From CAVOJY01 sp963696405 (GTDB lineage Bacteria; Chloroflexota; Limnocylindria; Limnocylindrales; CSP1-4), in the NCBI GenBank assembly GCA_963696405.1, contig CAVOJY010000006.1, positions 496,001 to 560,000 of the forward strand: a stretch of 64,000 bases of DNA, written 5' to 3'. The notes below the pieces were generated by a model. It saw only the letters and a list, made by a program, of their open reading frames with translations. It was not told where the DNA came from and made no database searches. Shown here in pieces: positions 24,704 through 33,528 of this stretch. Within the stretch, counting starts at the first letter, position 1; every line of letters begins with the position of its first letter. A program made the translations under genes and the position numbers.

Positions 24704-26409
24704 CTAGAAGAGCCCCACGATCTTCCCGTCGGCGTCGATGTCGATCTTCTCCCCGGCGGGATGCGACGGCAGGCCGGGCATGGTGCGCATGTCGCCTGCC
24801 AGGGGATAGATGAAGCCCGCCCCGGCGGAGAGGCGGACATCGCGGACCGGGAAGCGGAACCCGCTGGGCCGACCCTTGAGCGACGGATCGTGGCTGAGCG
24901 AGAGGTGGGTCTTGGCCACGCAGACCGGCAGGTGCCCGTAGCCAAGGGCGGTGTACTCGGCGAGGGCCTTCGTGGCGGCGGGGGCGAAGTCCACACCGGC
25001 CGCACCGTAGACGCGGGTGGCGATCGTCTCCACCTTCTCGCGGAGCGGCATCTCGTCGGGGTAGAGGAGGGTGAACCTGCCGCCATCCTCGCCGGTCGCA
25101 TTCCAGACGGCGCCGGCGAGGGTCTCGGCTCCCCTGCCGCCCTCGGCCCAGTTGTGAGTCACCACCGCATCGCTGGCGCCGGCCGCGAGGGCCGCCTCGC
25201 GCATGACCTCGTGCTCGGCCGCGGTGTCGGTGGGGAAGGCGTTGATGGCCACCACGACGGGCACGCCGTAGAGGCGGACGATCTCGACGCACTTCGCCAG
25301 GTTCGCCCCGCCGGCCCGGACGGCCGCCACGTTCTCCGCGGTGAGAGCCGCGTCGAGCGGCTTGCCGGCCACCACCCTGGCGACCCCGCCGTGCATCTTC
25401 AGGGCGCGCACGGTCGCCACCACCACGGCGGCGTCGGGCCGCAGGCCGAGGCCCGGCACTTGATGTCGAAGAACTTCTCGGCCCCCATGTCGGCACCGAA
25501 GCCCGCCTCGGTCACGACGATCTCGCTGGTGGCGAGTGCGGCCCGGTCGGCCAGGATGGAACTGTTCCCGTGGGCGATGTTGGCGAAGGGGCCGCAGTGC
25601 ACCCAGGCGGGTCCGCCTTCCAGGGTCTGGAGGAGGTTGGGCTTGATGGCATCGCGGAGAAGCACGGTCATGGCCCCCGCCACCCCCAGGTCCTCCGTGG
25701 TGACGGCCTTCCCGTCGCGCGTCGTGGCCAGCACGATGCGCCCGAGGCGCTCGCGCAGATCGCGCAGGCTCGAGGCGAGGGCAAGGATGGCCATGACCTC
25801 GGAGGCCACGGTGATCACCCACTCGGCCTCGCGCGGGGCGCCGTTCTCCTTGCCCCCGAGCCCGATGACCGCCCTTCGGATGGCCCGGTCGCTGATGTCC
25901 ACGACCCGCGGCCAGCGGATGGAGAAGGGGTCGATGCCGAGGGCGTTCCCGTGGTGGAGGTGGTTGTCGAGAAAGGCGGAGGCGAGGTTGTGGGCGGCAC
26001 CGATGGCGTGGATGTCGCCGGTGAGATGGAGGTTGAAGTCCTCCATGGGGATGATCTGGCTGTAGCCGCCCCCGGCCGCCCCGCCCTTGATCCCGAACAC
26101 CGGGCCGAGCGACGGCTGGCGGATCGCCACCGCGGCCTTCTTCCCGATCCGGTTGAGGCCCTGGGCCAGGCCCACCGTGGTGGTCGTCTTGCCCTCGCCG
26201 AGCGGCGTCGGGGTGATGGCCGTCACCACGACGTACCGGCCGCGCGGGTTCTCGGCCTCGACGCGGTTGATCGCTTCCAGCGTGACCTTGGCCTTCGTCC
26301 GGCCGTACAGCTCGATCTCGTCCTCGCGGAGACCAAGATCGGCGGCCACATCGACGATGGGGCGCGGGGTGACGGAGTTCGCGATCTCGAGGTCGGACGG
26401 AAACGACAT
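24704..26409 (-). CDS. fhs: Formate--tetrahydrofolate ligase, frameshifted
   Basis: ATP-dependent formation of 10-formyl-THF from formate and THF. Start ATG 26409 has GGAG 8 nt upstream. The N-terminal part shows the P-loop TPTPLGEGKTTTTVGL, RQPSLGPVFGIKGGAAGGG and GGPAWVHCGPFANIAHGNSS. At about 25447 one base is missing (a C in a C-run on the plus strand). The frame turns into a false end at 25399 while the correct sequence continues in the next frame: LRPDAAVVVATVRALKMHGG ... KTHLSLSHDP ... GAGFIYPLAGDMRTMPGLP, to 24704. Joined, the protein is about 568 aa, the usual length. All regions are well conserved, so decay, if real, is very recent. folD follows upstream by 66 nt on the same strand. 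Confidence 0.85.
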
Positions 26410-26475
26410 GGGGAGGACTCCTTGGCTGGGGGCTCAGCGGGCGCGATCGGCGGACACGGGGGTTCGGGGCAGGCT

Positions 26476-27435
26476 TCAGGCCGAGCCGGTGGAGGGCCGA
26501 CGCTGGCGGCGTCGCTGCCGGCGGGCGGCCTCCGCCTGGGCATACGCGGCGTTCACCGTGTGGGTGATGAGGACGGCGCAGGTGAGGGGCCCGACACCGC
26601 CGGGAACCGGAGTGATGGCCGACGCCACGCGACTCGCCGAGGCGAAGTCCACGTCGCCGACGATCCTCTCGCCCTCCACGTTGATGCCCACGTCCACGAC
26701 GACGGCCCCCGGCGAGAGCATGTCGCCGGTGACGAGGCGGGCGCGCCCAGCGGCCACGACCACGATCTCCGCGTCCCGCAGGTGGCGGGCGAGGTCACGG
26801 GTGCGGGAGTGGCACATGGTGACCGTGGCGTTGTGACGCTGGAGGAGGAGGGCGGCGGGCTTGCCCACGACGTTCGAGCGTCCGACGATGGCCACGCGCC
26901 GGCCCTCAAGGACGATCCCGGAGCGAACGAGGATCTCCACCGCCGCCTCCGCGGTGGCGGGCCAGAACCCCCCGAGCCCCTGGGCCACGAGCCCCGCGTT
27001 CAGGGGGTGGAGGCCGTCGATGTCCTTGCCGGGGTCGATCGCGTCGACCACCGTGGCCGAGTCGAGCGGCTTCGGCAGTGGCGCCTGCACGATGACCCCG
27101 GCCACCTCCCGGTCCGCGTCCAGTTCCTCGAGAGTGTGCCGGAGGCGGGCGTTCGAGATCCGACCCTCCAGGCGGACGAGCCTCCCCCGCAGGCCCACCG
27201 CCTCGCTGCTCCGGAGGATCTGCGCGAAGTACACCGCCGTGGCCTCGTCCCCGCCCGCCAGTACCGCGGCGATGGTGGGCACGTACCGGTACCGGCGGCT
27301 GAACGCGGCCACCCGCTCCTTCGCCTCGGCCCGCATGGCGGAGGCGATGGGGGCGCCCTTGAGGAGACGCGGAGATGCAGGCGACTCCCCTGTGGGCGAC
27401 CGAGTGCCTGGCGAAGCGGAGGCGGGGTCTGGCAT
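26476..27435 (-). CDS. folD: Methylenetetrahydrofolate dehydrogenase/cyclohydrolase (FolD) lacking the catalytic Lys
   Basis: 319 aa; ATG 27435 has AGGGAAG upstream. It has a catalytic domain (residues ~25-150) and a Rossmann domain with VGRSNVVGKPAALLL, and ends with TPVPGGVGPLT, all FolD hallmarks. The Q in VIVQAPLP and the D in KDIDGLHPLNAG are kept. The loop that is normally YVxxKxxA reads YFAQILRSSEAVGL, so the Lys needed for cyclohydrolase chemistry (E. coli K54, human K56) is Ile here, while the Tyr is kept. The enzyme may therefore be dehydrogenase-only. The N-terminal 25 residues are an extension and the C-terminus is Arg-rich. It is upstream of fhs in the same direction, forming a one-carbon pair. 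Confidence 0.87.
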   Translation of the reverse strand: MPDPASASPGTRSPTGESPASPRLLKGAPIASAMRAEAKERVAAFSRRYRYVPTIAAVLAGGDEATAVYFAQILRSSEAVGLRGRLVRLEGRISNARLRHTLEELDADREVAGVIVQAPLPKPLDSATVVDAIDPGKDIDGLHPLNAGLVAQGLGGFWPATAEAAVEILVRSGIVLEGRRVAIVGRSNVVGKPAALLLQRHNATVTMCHSRTRDLARHLRDAEIVVVAAGRARLVTGDMLSPGAVVVDVGINVEGERIVGDVDFASASRVASAITPVPGGVGPLTCAVLITHTVNAAYAQAEAARRQRRRQRRPSTGSA

Positions 27436-27590
27436 GGCTTCCCTGCAAGCGTACGACGCGGCCGGCCTCGTGCCTCACGCGCATGGCGCCAGCGCCGGTC
27501 AACAGTTGACACGATAGCACGGTGGTTGCGCCGGAATTGGAGGGTAACCGGACCGTATCGGCGACGATCATTGTCGCAAACGCCAGCCCG

Positions 27591-27638
27591 GTCGTCGCCC
27601 CGGCGTGTCGTCGCCCCGGCGTGTCGTCGCCCCGGCGG
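27591..27638. repeat. Three tandem 16-nt repeats upstream of the metH-like gene
   Basis: GTCGTCGCCCCGGCGT occurs at 27591 and 27607, and at 27623 with one change. It lies between the divergent folD and metH-like genes. Confidence 0.75.
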
Positions 27639-27711
27639 CTCGCGACTGAGGGTACACTCGCCGCTCCTGAGGGCGCAGCCCGACAAGCCAGCTCCGGGAG
27701 GCCTCGCTGCC

Positions 27712-29181
27712 ATGACCCAGCCTCCATCCGATCCCGGCGTGCGCCGAGCGCACCGGCTGGCGCGTCTCCCCTCGCTGCTCGCCGAGCGGATCCTGGTGCT
27801 GGACGGCGCGATGGGAACGCTCATCCAGGCGCGCGGGTTGACCGAGGCCGACTTCCGCGGCGAGCGCCTTGCAGACCACCCGCAGGACCTGACCGGCAAC
27901 AACGACCTCCTCTGCCTGACCCGGCCGGACGTCATCGGGGATATCCACCGAGCCTACCTCGACGCGGGCGCCGACATCATCGAGACGAACTCCTTCAACG
28001 GCACGGCCGTCTCGCAGGCCGCGTACGGAACCGAGGCCCTCGTCCACGAGATCAGCCTCGCGGCCGCGAGCGTGGCGCGGAAGGCGGCGGACGAGGCCGA
28101 GGCACGCGAGCCCGGCCGGTCCCGCTACGTTGCCGGGGCGATAGGCCCAACCGCCCGCATGGCCTCGATCCCGGCCGACTTCGCCGACCCTGCCAGCCGC
28201 GGCGTCACGTTCGCCGACCTTCGGGCCACCTACGGCGATGCGACGCGGGGGCTGCTGGAAGGAGGCGCGGACCTCCTCCTCATCGAGACGATCTACGACA
28301 CGCTGAACGCGAAGGCCGCGATCTACGGGATCGAGGAGGCGTTCGACGCGCTCGGGGTGCGGGTCCCCATCATGCTCTCGGCGACGGTTGGGCGGGGGCG
28401 ACGGATGCTCACCGGCCAGACGGTCGAGGCGTTCTGGAACGCCGTGGCGCACGCCCGGCCCCTGAGCGTGGGGCTCAATTGCGGGTCCGGCGCGGCCGAC
28501 CTGCGGCCACCGCTCGAGGAGCTGTCGCGGATCGCGCCCGTGCTGGTGAGCGCGTACCCCAACGCGGGTCTGCCCGGCGCCGACGGAACGTACAGCGAGA
28601 CGCCCGATGTCACCGCGGCGGCGCTGGGCGAGATCGCGGGGGCGGGACTGGTGAACATCGTCGGAGGCTGCTGCGGCACCACCCCCGACCACGTCCGCGC
28701 GATCGCCGAGGCCGTTCGGGGCGTCCAGCCGCGGGCCGTGCCCGACCTGCCAGCCATGGAGCGGTTGAGCGGCCTCCGGCCGTTCAACGTGGAGGCCGGG
28801 CGGCTCGCGGAGGCGATCAGCGATGCCGAGGCGGCGGGCTCCGACCCGGCCGCGCTGGCCTCGCTGATCGCCGCGGGCAGGTTCGACGATGCGATCGAAC
28901 TGCTCCGCCGGCAGCCCGACGAGGGAGCGCCCATCGTCGTCATCGACACGGGGCCCGCGCCGGTCGAGGCGCCGGTGATGACCCGCCTTGTGAACCTGCT
29001 GGTGACCGAGCCTGACCTCGCGGCGCTGCCGTTCGCCATCCGCTCCGCGACGAAGGAGGCCGTGGAGGCCGCGCTGGCCTGCCTCCAGGGCCGGGCAGTG
29101 GTGCTGACCGGTGCAGTGGCGGGCGTCCCGGAGGTCCGCCTCGAGCGGTACGGTGCAGCGCTGCTGGGAGGCGAGATGTGA
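27712..29181 (+). CDS. MetH-like homocysteine S-methyltransferase, truncated in the folate domain
   Basis: 489 aa. Residues 1-330 are the homocysteine-binding barrel of cobalamin-dependent methionine synthase: ILVLDGAMGTLIQ, DIIETNSFNGT, the Zn ligands in GLNCGSG and GGCCGTTPDH. Then RLSGLRPFNV marks the start of the folate (pterin) domain, but the NVGERTNVTGS motif is lost. Only about 120 degenerate residues follow (RFDDAIELLRRQ, MTRLVNLL, EAVEAALACLQG) before the stop. Cobalamin and reactivation domains are absent. It could methylate homocysteine from another donor or need a separate partner protein. A -10-like TACACT (27652-27657) lies 54 nt upstream. Its stop overlaps the SRPBCC gene (GTGA). 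Confidence 0.83.
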   Translation: MTQPPSDPGVRRAHRLARLPSLLAERILVLDGAMGTLIQARGLTEADFRGERLADHPQDLTGNNDLLCLTRPDVIGDIHRAYLDAGADIIETNSFNGTAVSQAAYGTEALVHEISLAAASVARKAADEAEAREPGRSRYVAGAIGPTARMASIPADFADPASRGVTFADLRATYGDATRGLLEGGADLLLIETIYDTLNAKAAIYGIEEAFDALGVRVPIMLSATVGRGRRMLTGQTVEAFWNAVAHARPLSVGLNCGSGAADLRPPLEELSRIAPVLVSAYPNAGLPGADGTYSETPDVTAAALGEIAGAGLVNIVGGCCGTTPDHVRAIAEAVRGVQPRAVPDLPAMERLSGLRPFNVEAGRLAEAISDAEAAGSDPAALASLIAAGRFDDAIELLRRQPDEGAPIVVIDTGPAPVEAPVMTRLVNLLVTEPDLAALPFAIRSATKEAVEAALACLQGRAVVLTGAVAGVPEVRLERYGAALLGGEM

Positions 29182-29630
29182 GCATCCGGATCACTGCCAA
29201 GGCCGAGGTCGCGGCCGATCCCGACACCGCGTTCCGCGCGTTTGTCGAGCAGATCGGCGAGTGGTGGCACGTCGACGGGCCGTACTGGAACGACGCGGAG
29301 CGACGAGTTGGCATGCGCATGGAGCCCGGCCCGGCAGGCCGGCTCGTCGAGGCGTACGGAGCGGCCACCGGGCAGGGCTTCGAGGTCGGGCGGATCGTGG
29401 GCTGGCAGCCGGGCAGGCGACTGGCCTTCCTGTGGCGGCAGGCGAACTGGCAACCGGGCGAATTGACCGAGGTCGAGGTTCTCTTCGTGGCGTCCGGACC
29501 GGGCACACGCGTGGCGCTCGAGCACACGGGCTGGGAGCGCGTGGCCAGCGACCCGGCGGCGTCAGAGGGCTACCGGGAGGGCTGGCACGAACTCCTGGGC
29601 TGGTACGCTGAGGTGGTGTCGAAGAGCTGA
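29178..29630 (+). CDS. SRPBCC (AHSA1/START-like) domain protein
   Basis: 150 aa from GTG 29178, which overlaps the metH-like stop by 4 nt. ITAKAEVAADPDTAFRAFVE is the standard first strand and helix of the fold; VGRIVGWQPGRRLAFLWR and ALEHTGWERV are typical AHSA1-like core strands; the last helix is GYREGWHELLGWYAE. These proteins bind hydrophobic ligands or act as small regulators. Ligand unknown. Translational coupling to the MetH-like gene is the only hint of a role. Confidence 0.8.
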   Translation: MSIRITAKAEVAADPDTAFRAFVEQIGEWWHVDGPYWNDAERRVGMRMEPGPAGRLVEAYGAATGQGFEVGRIVGWQPGRRLAFLWRQANWQPGELTEVEVLFVASGPGTRVALEHTGWERVASDPAASEGYREGWHELLGWYAEVVSKS

Positions 29631-29668
29631 GCGGTGGCCGGCCAATTCCAGGCCGGGAACCGGGAGGT

Positions 29669-30097
29669 GTGAGCGTGATCGGACAGCGGCTCGTCGCGAT
29701 CGGGGCGGCGCTCGGGACGCTCGCGTTCGCGTTCCTCCTTGAGCGCTATCTCCTGGGACCGGCCTACACCCGGGCCGTCGAGGATCCTGCCGACCCGTCA
29801 TTGATGTGGCTCCTCGCGGCATCGTGGCTGCTGCTGGCGGGCTGTTTCGTGGGGCTGGCGACCCTGCTCCCGCGCATCCGGCACGACCAGGTGGTGGCGG
29901 CGGTGTACGTCGTGGTCGGCGGGATCGTCGTGCTCTTCCTCCCGGTGTGGAAGACGGTCGGCGGCGCGCCCGACTGGCTCGCGTGGCTGTACGACGCCAT
30001 CGCCGGCAGGAACCTCCTGGTGTTCGCCAGCGGCGCGTTCATCGCCGTCCTGGGTGCCGCCGCTCTCGCATCGAGGGGGCGGCGCGGGGCGTACTGA
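29669..30097 (+). CDS. Hypothetical four-helix membrane protein
   Basis: 142 aa from GTG 29669, preceded by GGGAGG. Hydrophobic segments: LVAIGAALGTLAFAFLL, LMWLLAASWLLLAGCFVGLA, VVAAVYVVVGGIVVLFLPV and LLVFASGAFIAVLGAAALA. A short basic C-terminus (RGRRGAY) should be cytoplasmic. I recognise no family. It sits 38 nt after the SRPBCC gene and 27 nt before the LigD polymerase on the same strand, so co-transcription is likely. Confidence 0.7.
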   Translation: MSVIGQRLVAIGAALGTLAFAFLLERYLLGPAYTRAVEDPADPSLMWLLAASWLLLAGCFVGLATLLPRIRHDQVVAAVYVVVGGIVVLFLPVWKTVGGAPDWLAWLYDAIAGRNLLVFASGAFIAVLGAAALASRGRRGAY

Positions 30098-30124
30098 CGC
30101 CCTGCAGGTTCGGGTCCCCGGCAG

Positions 30125-31363
30125 ATGACGCCCGCGCGCACCGTCCTCCGGGTCAGCGGCCGCGACGTCGCCGTCACGAACCCGGACAAGGTGTACTTCC
30201 CGGAGCGCGGTTACACGAAGCTCGACCTCGTCAGCTACTACCTCGCGGTTGCCGAGGGGGCGCTGCGGGGCGTGGCAGGACGGCCGATGGCGCTCAAGCG
30301 ATACGTGAACGGGGCGGGAGCGGCGCCGTTCTTCCAGAAGCGCGCGCCGTCCTCCCGTCCCGACTGGATCGAGACGGTCGAGCTCGCTTTCCCCTCCGGG
30401 CGCACCGCCCACGAGATCGTGGTGCGCGATGCCGCCCAGCTCGCCTGGGTGGTGAACCTCGGCTGCATCGATCTCAACCCGCACCCCGTCCGGGCCGACG
30501 ACCTTGAACACCCCGACGAGCTGCGGGTGGATCTCGACCCCGTGCCGGGGGTTCCGTGGGAGCAGGTTCGGCAGGTGGCGCTGCTGGTCCGAGAGGTGCT
30601 GGCCGAACACGGCCTGGCCGGATGGCCGAAGACGTCGGGCTCGCGGGGCATCCACGTCAACGTCCGGATCGACCGGCGCTGGACGTTCCCCGAAGTGCGG
30701 CAGGCGGCGCTCGCCCTTGCGCGCGACGTGGAGCGGCGGGCACCGACCGTCGCGTCGAGCCGCTGGTGGAAGGAAGAGCGGCAGGGCGTCTTCATCGACT
30801 ACAACCAGAACGCGAAGGACCGCACCACTGCGTCGGCCTATTCGGTCCGGCCGACACCGGATGCGCGCGTGTCGACGCCCCTGACCTGGGACGAGGTGCC
30901 CGGCGTCGATCCGGCCGAGTTCACACTGGCCACCGTGCCGGAGCGCTTCGCCGCGCTCGGCGATCCCGCGGCCGGGATGGACACACCGGCCGGGTCGCTC
31001 GACTCGCTGCTCGAGCTGGCCGCACGGCAGGCGGCGGCCGGCATGCCCGATGCGCCGTGGCCGCCGCACTACGAGAAGGCCGCCGACGAGCCCCCGCGGG
31101 TCATGCCGTCCCGCCGACGCATGACCATGCCGCTCATCGAGATCGGGCGCGCGGAGACGCAGGAGGAGGCGCTGGCCGGTCTCGCCCGCTGGAAGGAGCG
31201 GCACCCCGCGGCCTGGGGCCATCTCCAGCCGGCCGACGTATTGGTCGACGCCATGCGCGGTCGTTTCACGACCTGGACGCGGATCCGGCTCAACCTGCGC
31301 AACGTGCCACCCGAGTTGCGCCCCCCGCAGGAGCCGCTCGATCCCGACTACAGCCCTTGGTAA
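30125..31363 (+). CDS. LigD-type DNA polymerase/primase domain protein
   Basis: 412 aa. Archaeo-eukaryotic primase fold of the LigD polymerase: VTNPDKVYFPERGYTKLDLVSYY at the N-terminus, the two-Asp metal motif ELRVDLDPVPGVPW and the nucleotide-binding KTSGSRGIHVNVRI. The C-terminal ~100 residues (RWKERHPAAWGHL...) are the extension common in stand-alone versions. Such polymerases fill gaps during non-homologous end joining, working with Ku and an ATP-dependent ligase. A ligase gene is 1 kb away on the other strand; no Ku gene is in the window. Confidence 0.87.
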   Translation: MTPARTVLRVSGRDVAVTNPDKVYFPERGYTKLDLVSYYLAVAEGALRGVAGRPMALKRYVNGAGAAPFFQKRAPSSRPDWIETVELAFPSGRTAHEIVVRDAAQLAWVVNLGCIDLNPHPVRADDLEHPDELRVDLDPVPGVPWEQVRQVALLVREVLAEHGLAGWPKTSGSRGIHVNVRIDRRWTFPEVRQAALALARDVERRAPTVASSRWWKEERQGVFIDYNQNAKDRTTASAYSVRPTPDARVSTPLTWDEVPGVDPAEFTLATVPERFAALGDPAAGMDTPAGSLDSLLELAARQAAAGMPDAPWPPHYEKAADEPPRVMPSRRRMTMPLIEIGRAETQEEALAGLARWKERHPAAWGHLQPADVLVDAMRGRFTTWTRIRLNLRNVPPELRPPQEPLDPDYSPW

Positions 31364-31418
31364 GGTTGGCGGACGCCCAGAGCGCTTCTCGGAGGTACAT
31401 CACAGGAGGCAGGTTCCG

Positions 31419-32360
31419 GTGGCAGTCGTCCTTGTTTCCGCCCCCTACATACTCCCGGACCTCGATCGCTTCCGCCCGATGCTGGAGGACCGCGGGATCG
31501 AACTGGTGATCCCCCCGGTTGCCGAGCGCCTCAGCGAGGCCGACCTGCTGGCGCTGGCCGGCACGTACGACGGGACGATATGCGGAGACGATCGCTACAC
31601 CGCCCGTGTCCTGGAGGCCTGCGCCCCGCGCCTGAAGGTGATCTGCAAGTGGGGCACCGGCGTCGACTCGATCGACCAAGAGGGCGCCGCCCGGCTGGGG
31701 ATCGCGGTGACGAACACGCCGAACGCCCACACCCTGGCCGTGGCTGAGACCGTCTTTGGCTTCATGTTCGCCTTCCTCCGCCGCCAGCCGTGGCTGGACC
31801 GGGCGATCAAGAACGGCGAATGGGAGAAGACCCAGGGACGCACGCTGGCCGAGAGCACGCTGGGGGTGATCGGCGTCGGCAACATCGGAAAGGCGGTCAT
31901 CCGCCGGGCCCGTGCCTTTGGCGCGACCATCCTGGGCAACGACATCGTCGAGGTCGCCCACGACTTCGTCCGCGAGAACGCCGTCGAGATGGTCGGGCTC
32001 GATGAGCTGCTGCAGCGCTCCGACGTTGTCAGCCTGAACTGCGATCTGAACCCGACAAGCCGCCACCTAATCGACGCGCGCGCGCTGGCGCTGATGCAGC
32101 CGCATGCGGTGCTACTCAACACGGCCCGCGGCCCGGTGGTTGACGAGCCGGCGCTGATCGCCGCGCTCCAGGCCGGCACCATTGCCGGTGCAGGGCTGGA
32201 CGTGTTCGAGGTCGAGCCCCTGCCGCCGGACAGCCCGCTCCTCAAGCTGGACAACGTGCTCCTCTCGCCGCACCACGCGAGCTCCAGCCCGGAGGGCTGG
32301 GAGCGCGTCCATCGCAACACGATTCGCAACCTGCTGGTCGGGCTCGGGCTGGAGCGGTAG
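31419..32360 (+). CDS. D-2-hydroxyacid dehydrogenase (phosphoglycerate dehydrogenase-like)
   Basis: 313 aa from GTG 31419, with AGGAGG 9 nt upstream. A Rossmann NAD site is at LGVIGVGNIGKAVIRRA. Catalytic Arg is in LLNTARGPVVDEPAL, Glu in FEVEPLPPDSPL and His in LLSPHHASSS, the full set for this family. It lacks the ACT domain of many SerA proteins and is closest in design to short phosphoglycerate or glyoxylate/hydroxypyruvate dehydrogenases. It is flanked by DNA-repair genes without obvious link. A hairpin follows. Confidence 0.87.
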   Translation: MAVVLVSAPYILPDLDRFRPMLEDRGIELVIPPVAERLSEADLLALAGTYDGTICGDDRYTARVLEACAPRLKVICKWGTGVDSIDQEGAARLGIAVTNTPNAHTLAVAETVFGFMFAFLRRQPWLDRAIKNGEWEKTQGRTLAESTLGVIGVGNIGKAVIRRARAFGATILGNDIVEVAHDFVRENAVEMVGLDELLQRSDVVSLNCDLNPTSRHLIDARALALMQPHAVLLNTARGPVVDEPALIAALQAGTIAGAGLDVFEVEPLPPDSPLLKLDNVLLSPHHASSSPEGWERVHRNTIRNLLVGLGLER

Positions 32361-32366
32361 CGATCA

Positions 32367-32395
32367 GCAGGCCGCGGGAGCCCGCGACGGCCTGC
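32367..32395. terminator. Hairpin between convergent dehydrogenase and ligase genes
   Basis: GCAGGCCG (32367-32374) pairs with CGGCCTGC (32388-32395); CGGG/CCCG extends the stem inside with a small bulge. No U-tract. Confidence 0.6.
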
Positions 32396-32406
32396 CCGGG
32401 CCGCCG

Positions 32407-33500
32407 TCAGCCGAAGATGCGGGCGAGCTCGAACGGGGGTGTCGTTTCCAGCTGGTCGTAACGGCAATCTCGAGGGGAGCGATCGAGCCGCCAGCGCCGG
32501 AAGGTCGTGGCGTGACGGAAGCGGTTTCCCTGCAGGTGGTCGTAGGCGACCTCGCAGACACGCTCGACCCGAAGCGGCTCCCAGGAGAGGTCGCGGCCGC
32601 GGTTCCAGCGGCTTGCCATCCCGGGGACACGCCGGCCGGACTCTGCGGCCCGAGCCTCCCACTCGGCCCACTCCGCCCAGGGGTGGCCTTCGAGCGCACG
32701 CTCCGCGGAGCGGCTGCCAGTTCCGTCACGAGCGCTGCGCGCTCGACAAGCGTGAAGCTCGAGGTGACGCCGACGTTCTGGAGGACGCCAGCTTCATCGA
32801 AGAGGCCGAGGACGAGCGACCCGACGAGGGTGCCGGGTCCGTTCTTGTGCCAGCGGAACCCGGCCACGGCGCAGTCCGCGGTGCGAACGTGCTTCACCTT
32901 GACCATGGCGCGCCGGCCGGGCTCGTAGACGCCGTCGAGCCGCTTCGCGACCACGCCGTCCAGGCCTGCTCCCTCGAACCGGTCGAACCAGTCGGCCGCT
33001 ACCGTGGCGTCGCGGGTGACGGGGGTTACATGGACAGACGGGGCGCGGACCGCCGCAGGGAGCTGCATTGCCGCCTCGAGGCGAGCGCGCCGCTCGCCGA
33101 ACGGGACGCGCCGCAGGTCCTCGCCGCCGAAGGCGAGCAGGTCCCACGCGACGTACGACGCGGGGCTCGCCGCTGCCAGCAGCGCAACTCGCGAGGCGGC
33201 AGGGTGGATGCGCAGGAGCAGCGCGTCGAAGTCGAGCCCGGTCGTTCCCGCAATGACAATCTCGCCGTCGAGCACGCACCGCTCGGGAAGGGCATCCTGC
33301 AGCGCCGGCGGCAGCTCGGGGAAGTAGCGGGCCAGCGGCTTCAGGTCGCGGCTCTGCACGTAGACCTCCTCGCCATCGCGGAAGACGAGGGCGCGGAAGC
33401 CGTCCCACTTCGGTTCGTAGAGCCAGCCCTCGCCGGTCGGGATGGCGGTGGCGGGCCGGGCGAGCATGGGCTCGAGCGGGGGCTCGAAGGGTAGCCGCAT
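32407..33500 (-). CDS. ATP-dependent DNA ligase (LigC/LigD ligase type), frameshifted
   Basis: From ATG 33500. The adenylation motif YEPKWDGFRAL holds the nucleophilic Lys; CVLDGEIVI, EGAGLDGVVAKRLDG and VKVKH are motifs III-V. The OB-fold begins at DCAVAGFRWH. Around 32700-32735 the frame breaks: one frame runs to a false end at 32364. The conserved C-terminus LEGHPWAEWAEWEARAAESG ... SRWNRGRDLSWEPLRVERV ... TPPFELARIFG lies in another frame and stops at 32407. Joined length is about 364 aa. It seals nicks and would partner with the LigD polymerase at 30125. TACAGT ends 6 nt before the ATG. Confidence 0.83.
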
Positions 33501-33506
33501 GTCGCG

Positions 33507-33512
33507 ACTGTA
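33507..33512 (-). promoter_or_regulatory. -10 hexamer (TACAGT) of the DNA ligase gene
   Basis: Ends 6 nt before ATG 33500 on the minus strand, so the message is probably leaderless. Confidence 0.4.
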
Positions 33513-33528
33513 CCAGCGGCGGTCCGTT

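Noticed and set aside
27436..27711. SAM or cobalamin riboswitch upstream of the MetH-like gene
   Set aside because: No conserved riboswitch core or B12-box-like sequence could be seen; only a 16-nt tandem repeat.
25570..29181. A very long plus-strand open frame antisense to fhs and folD, running into the MetH-like gene
   Set aside because: High GC keeps antisense frames open. Only the part from 27712 has protein motifs; the rest mirrors fhs and folD.
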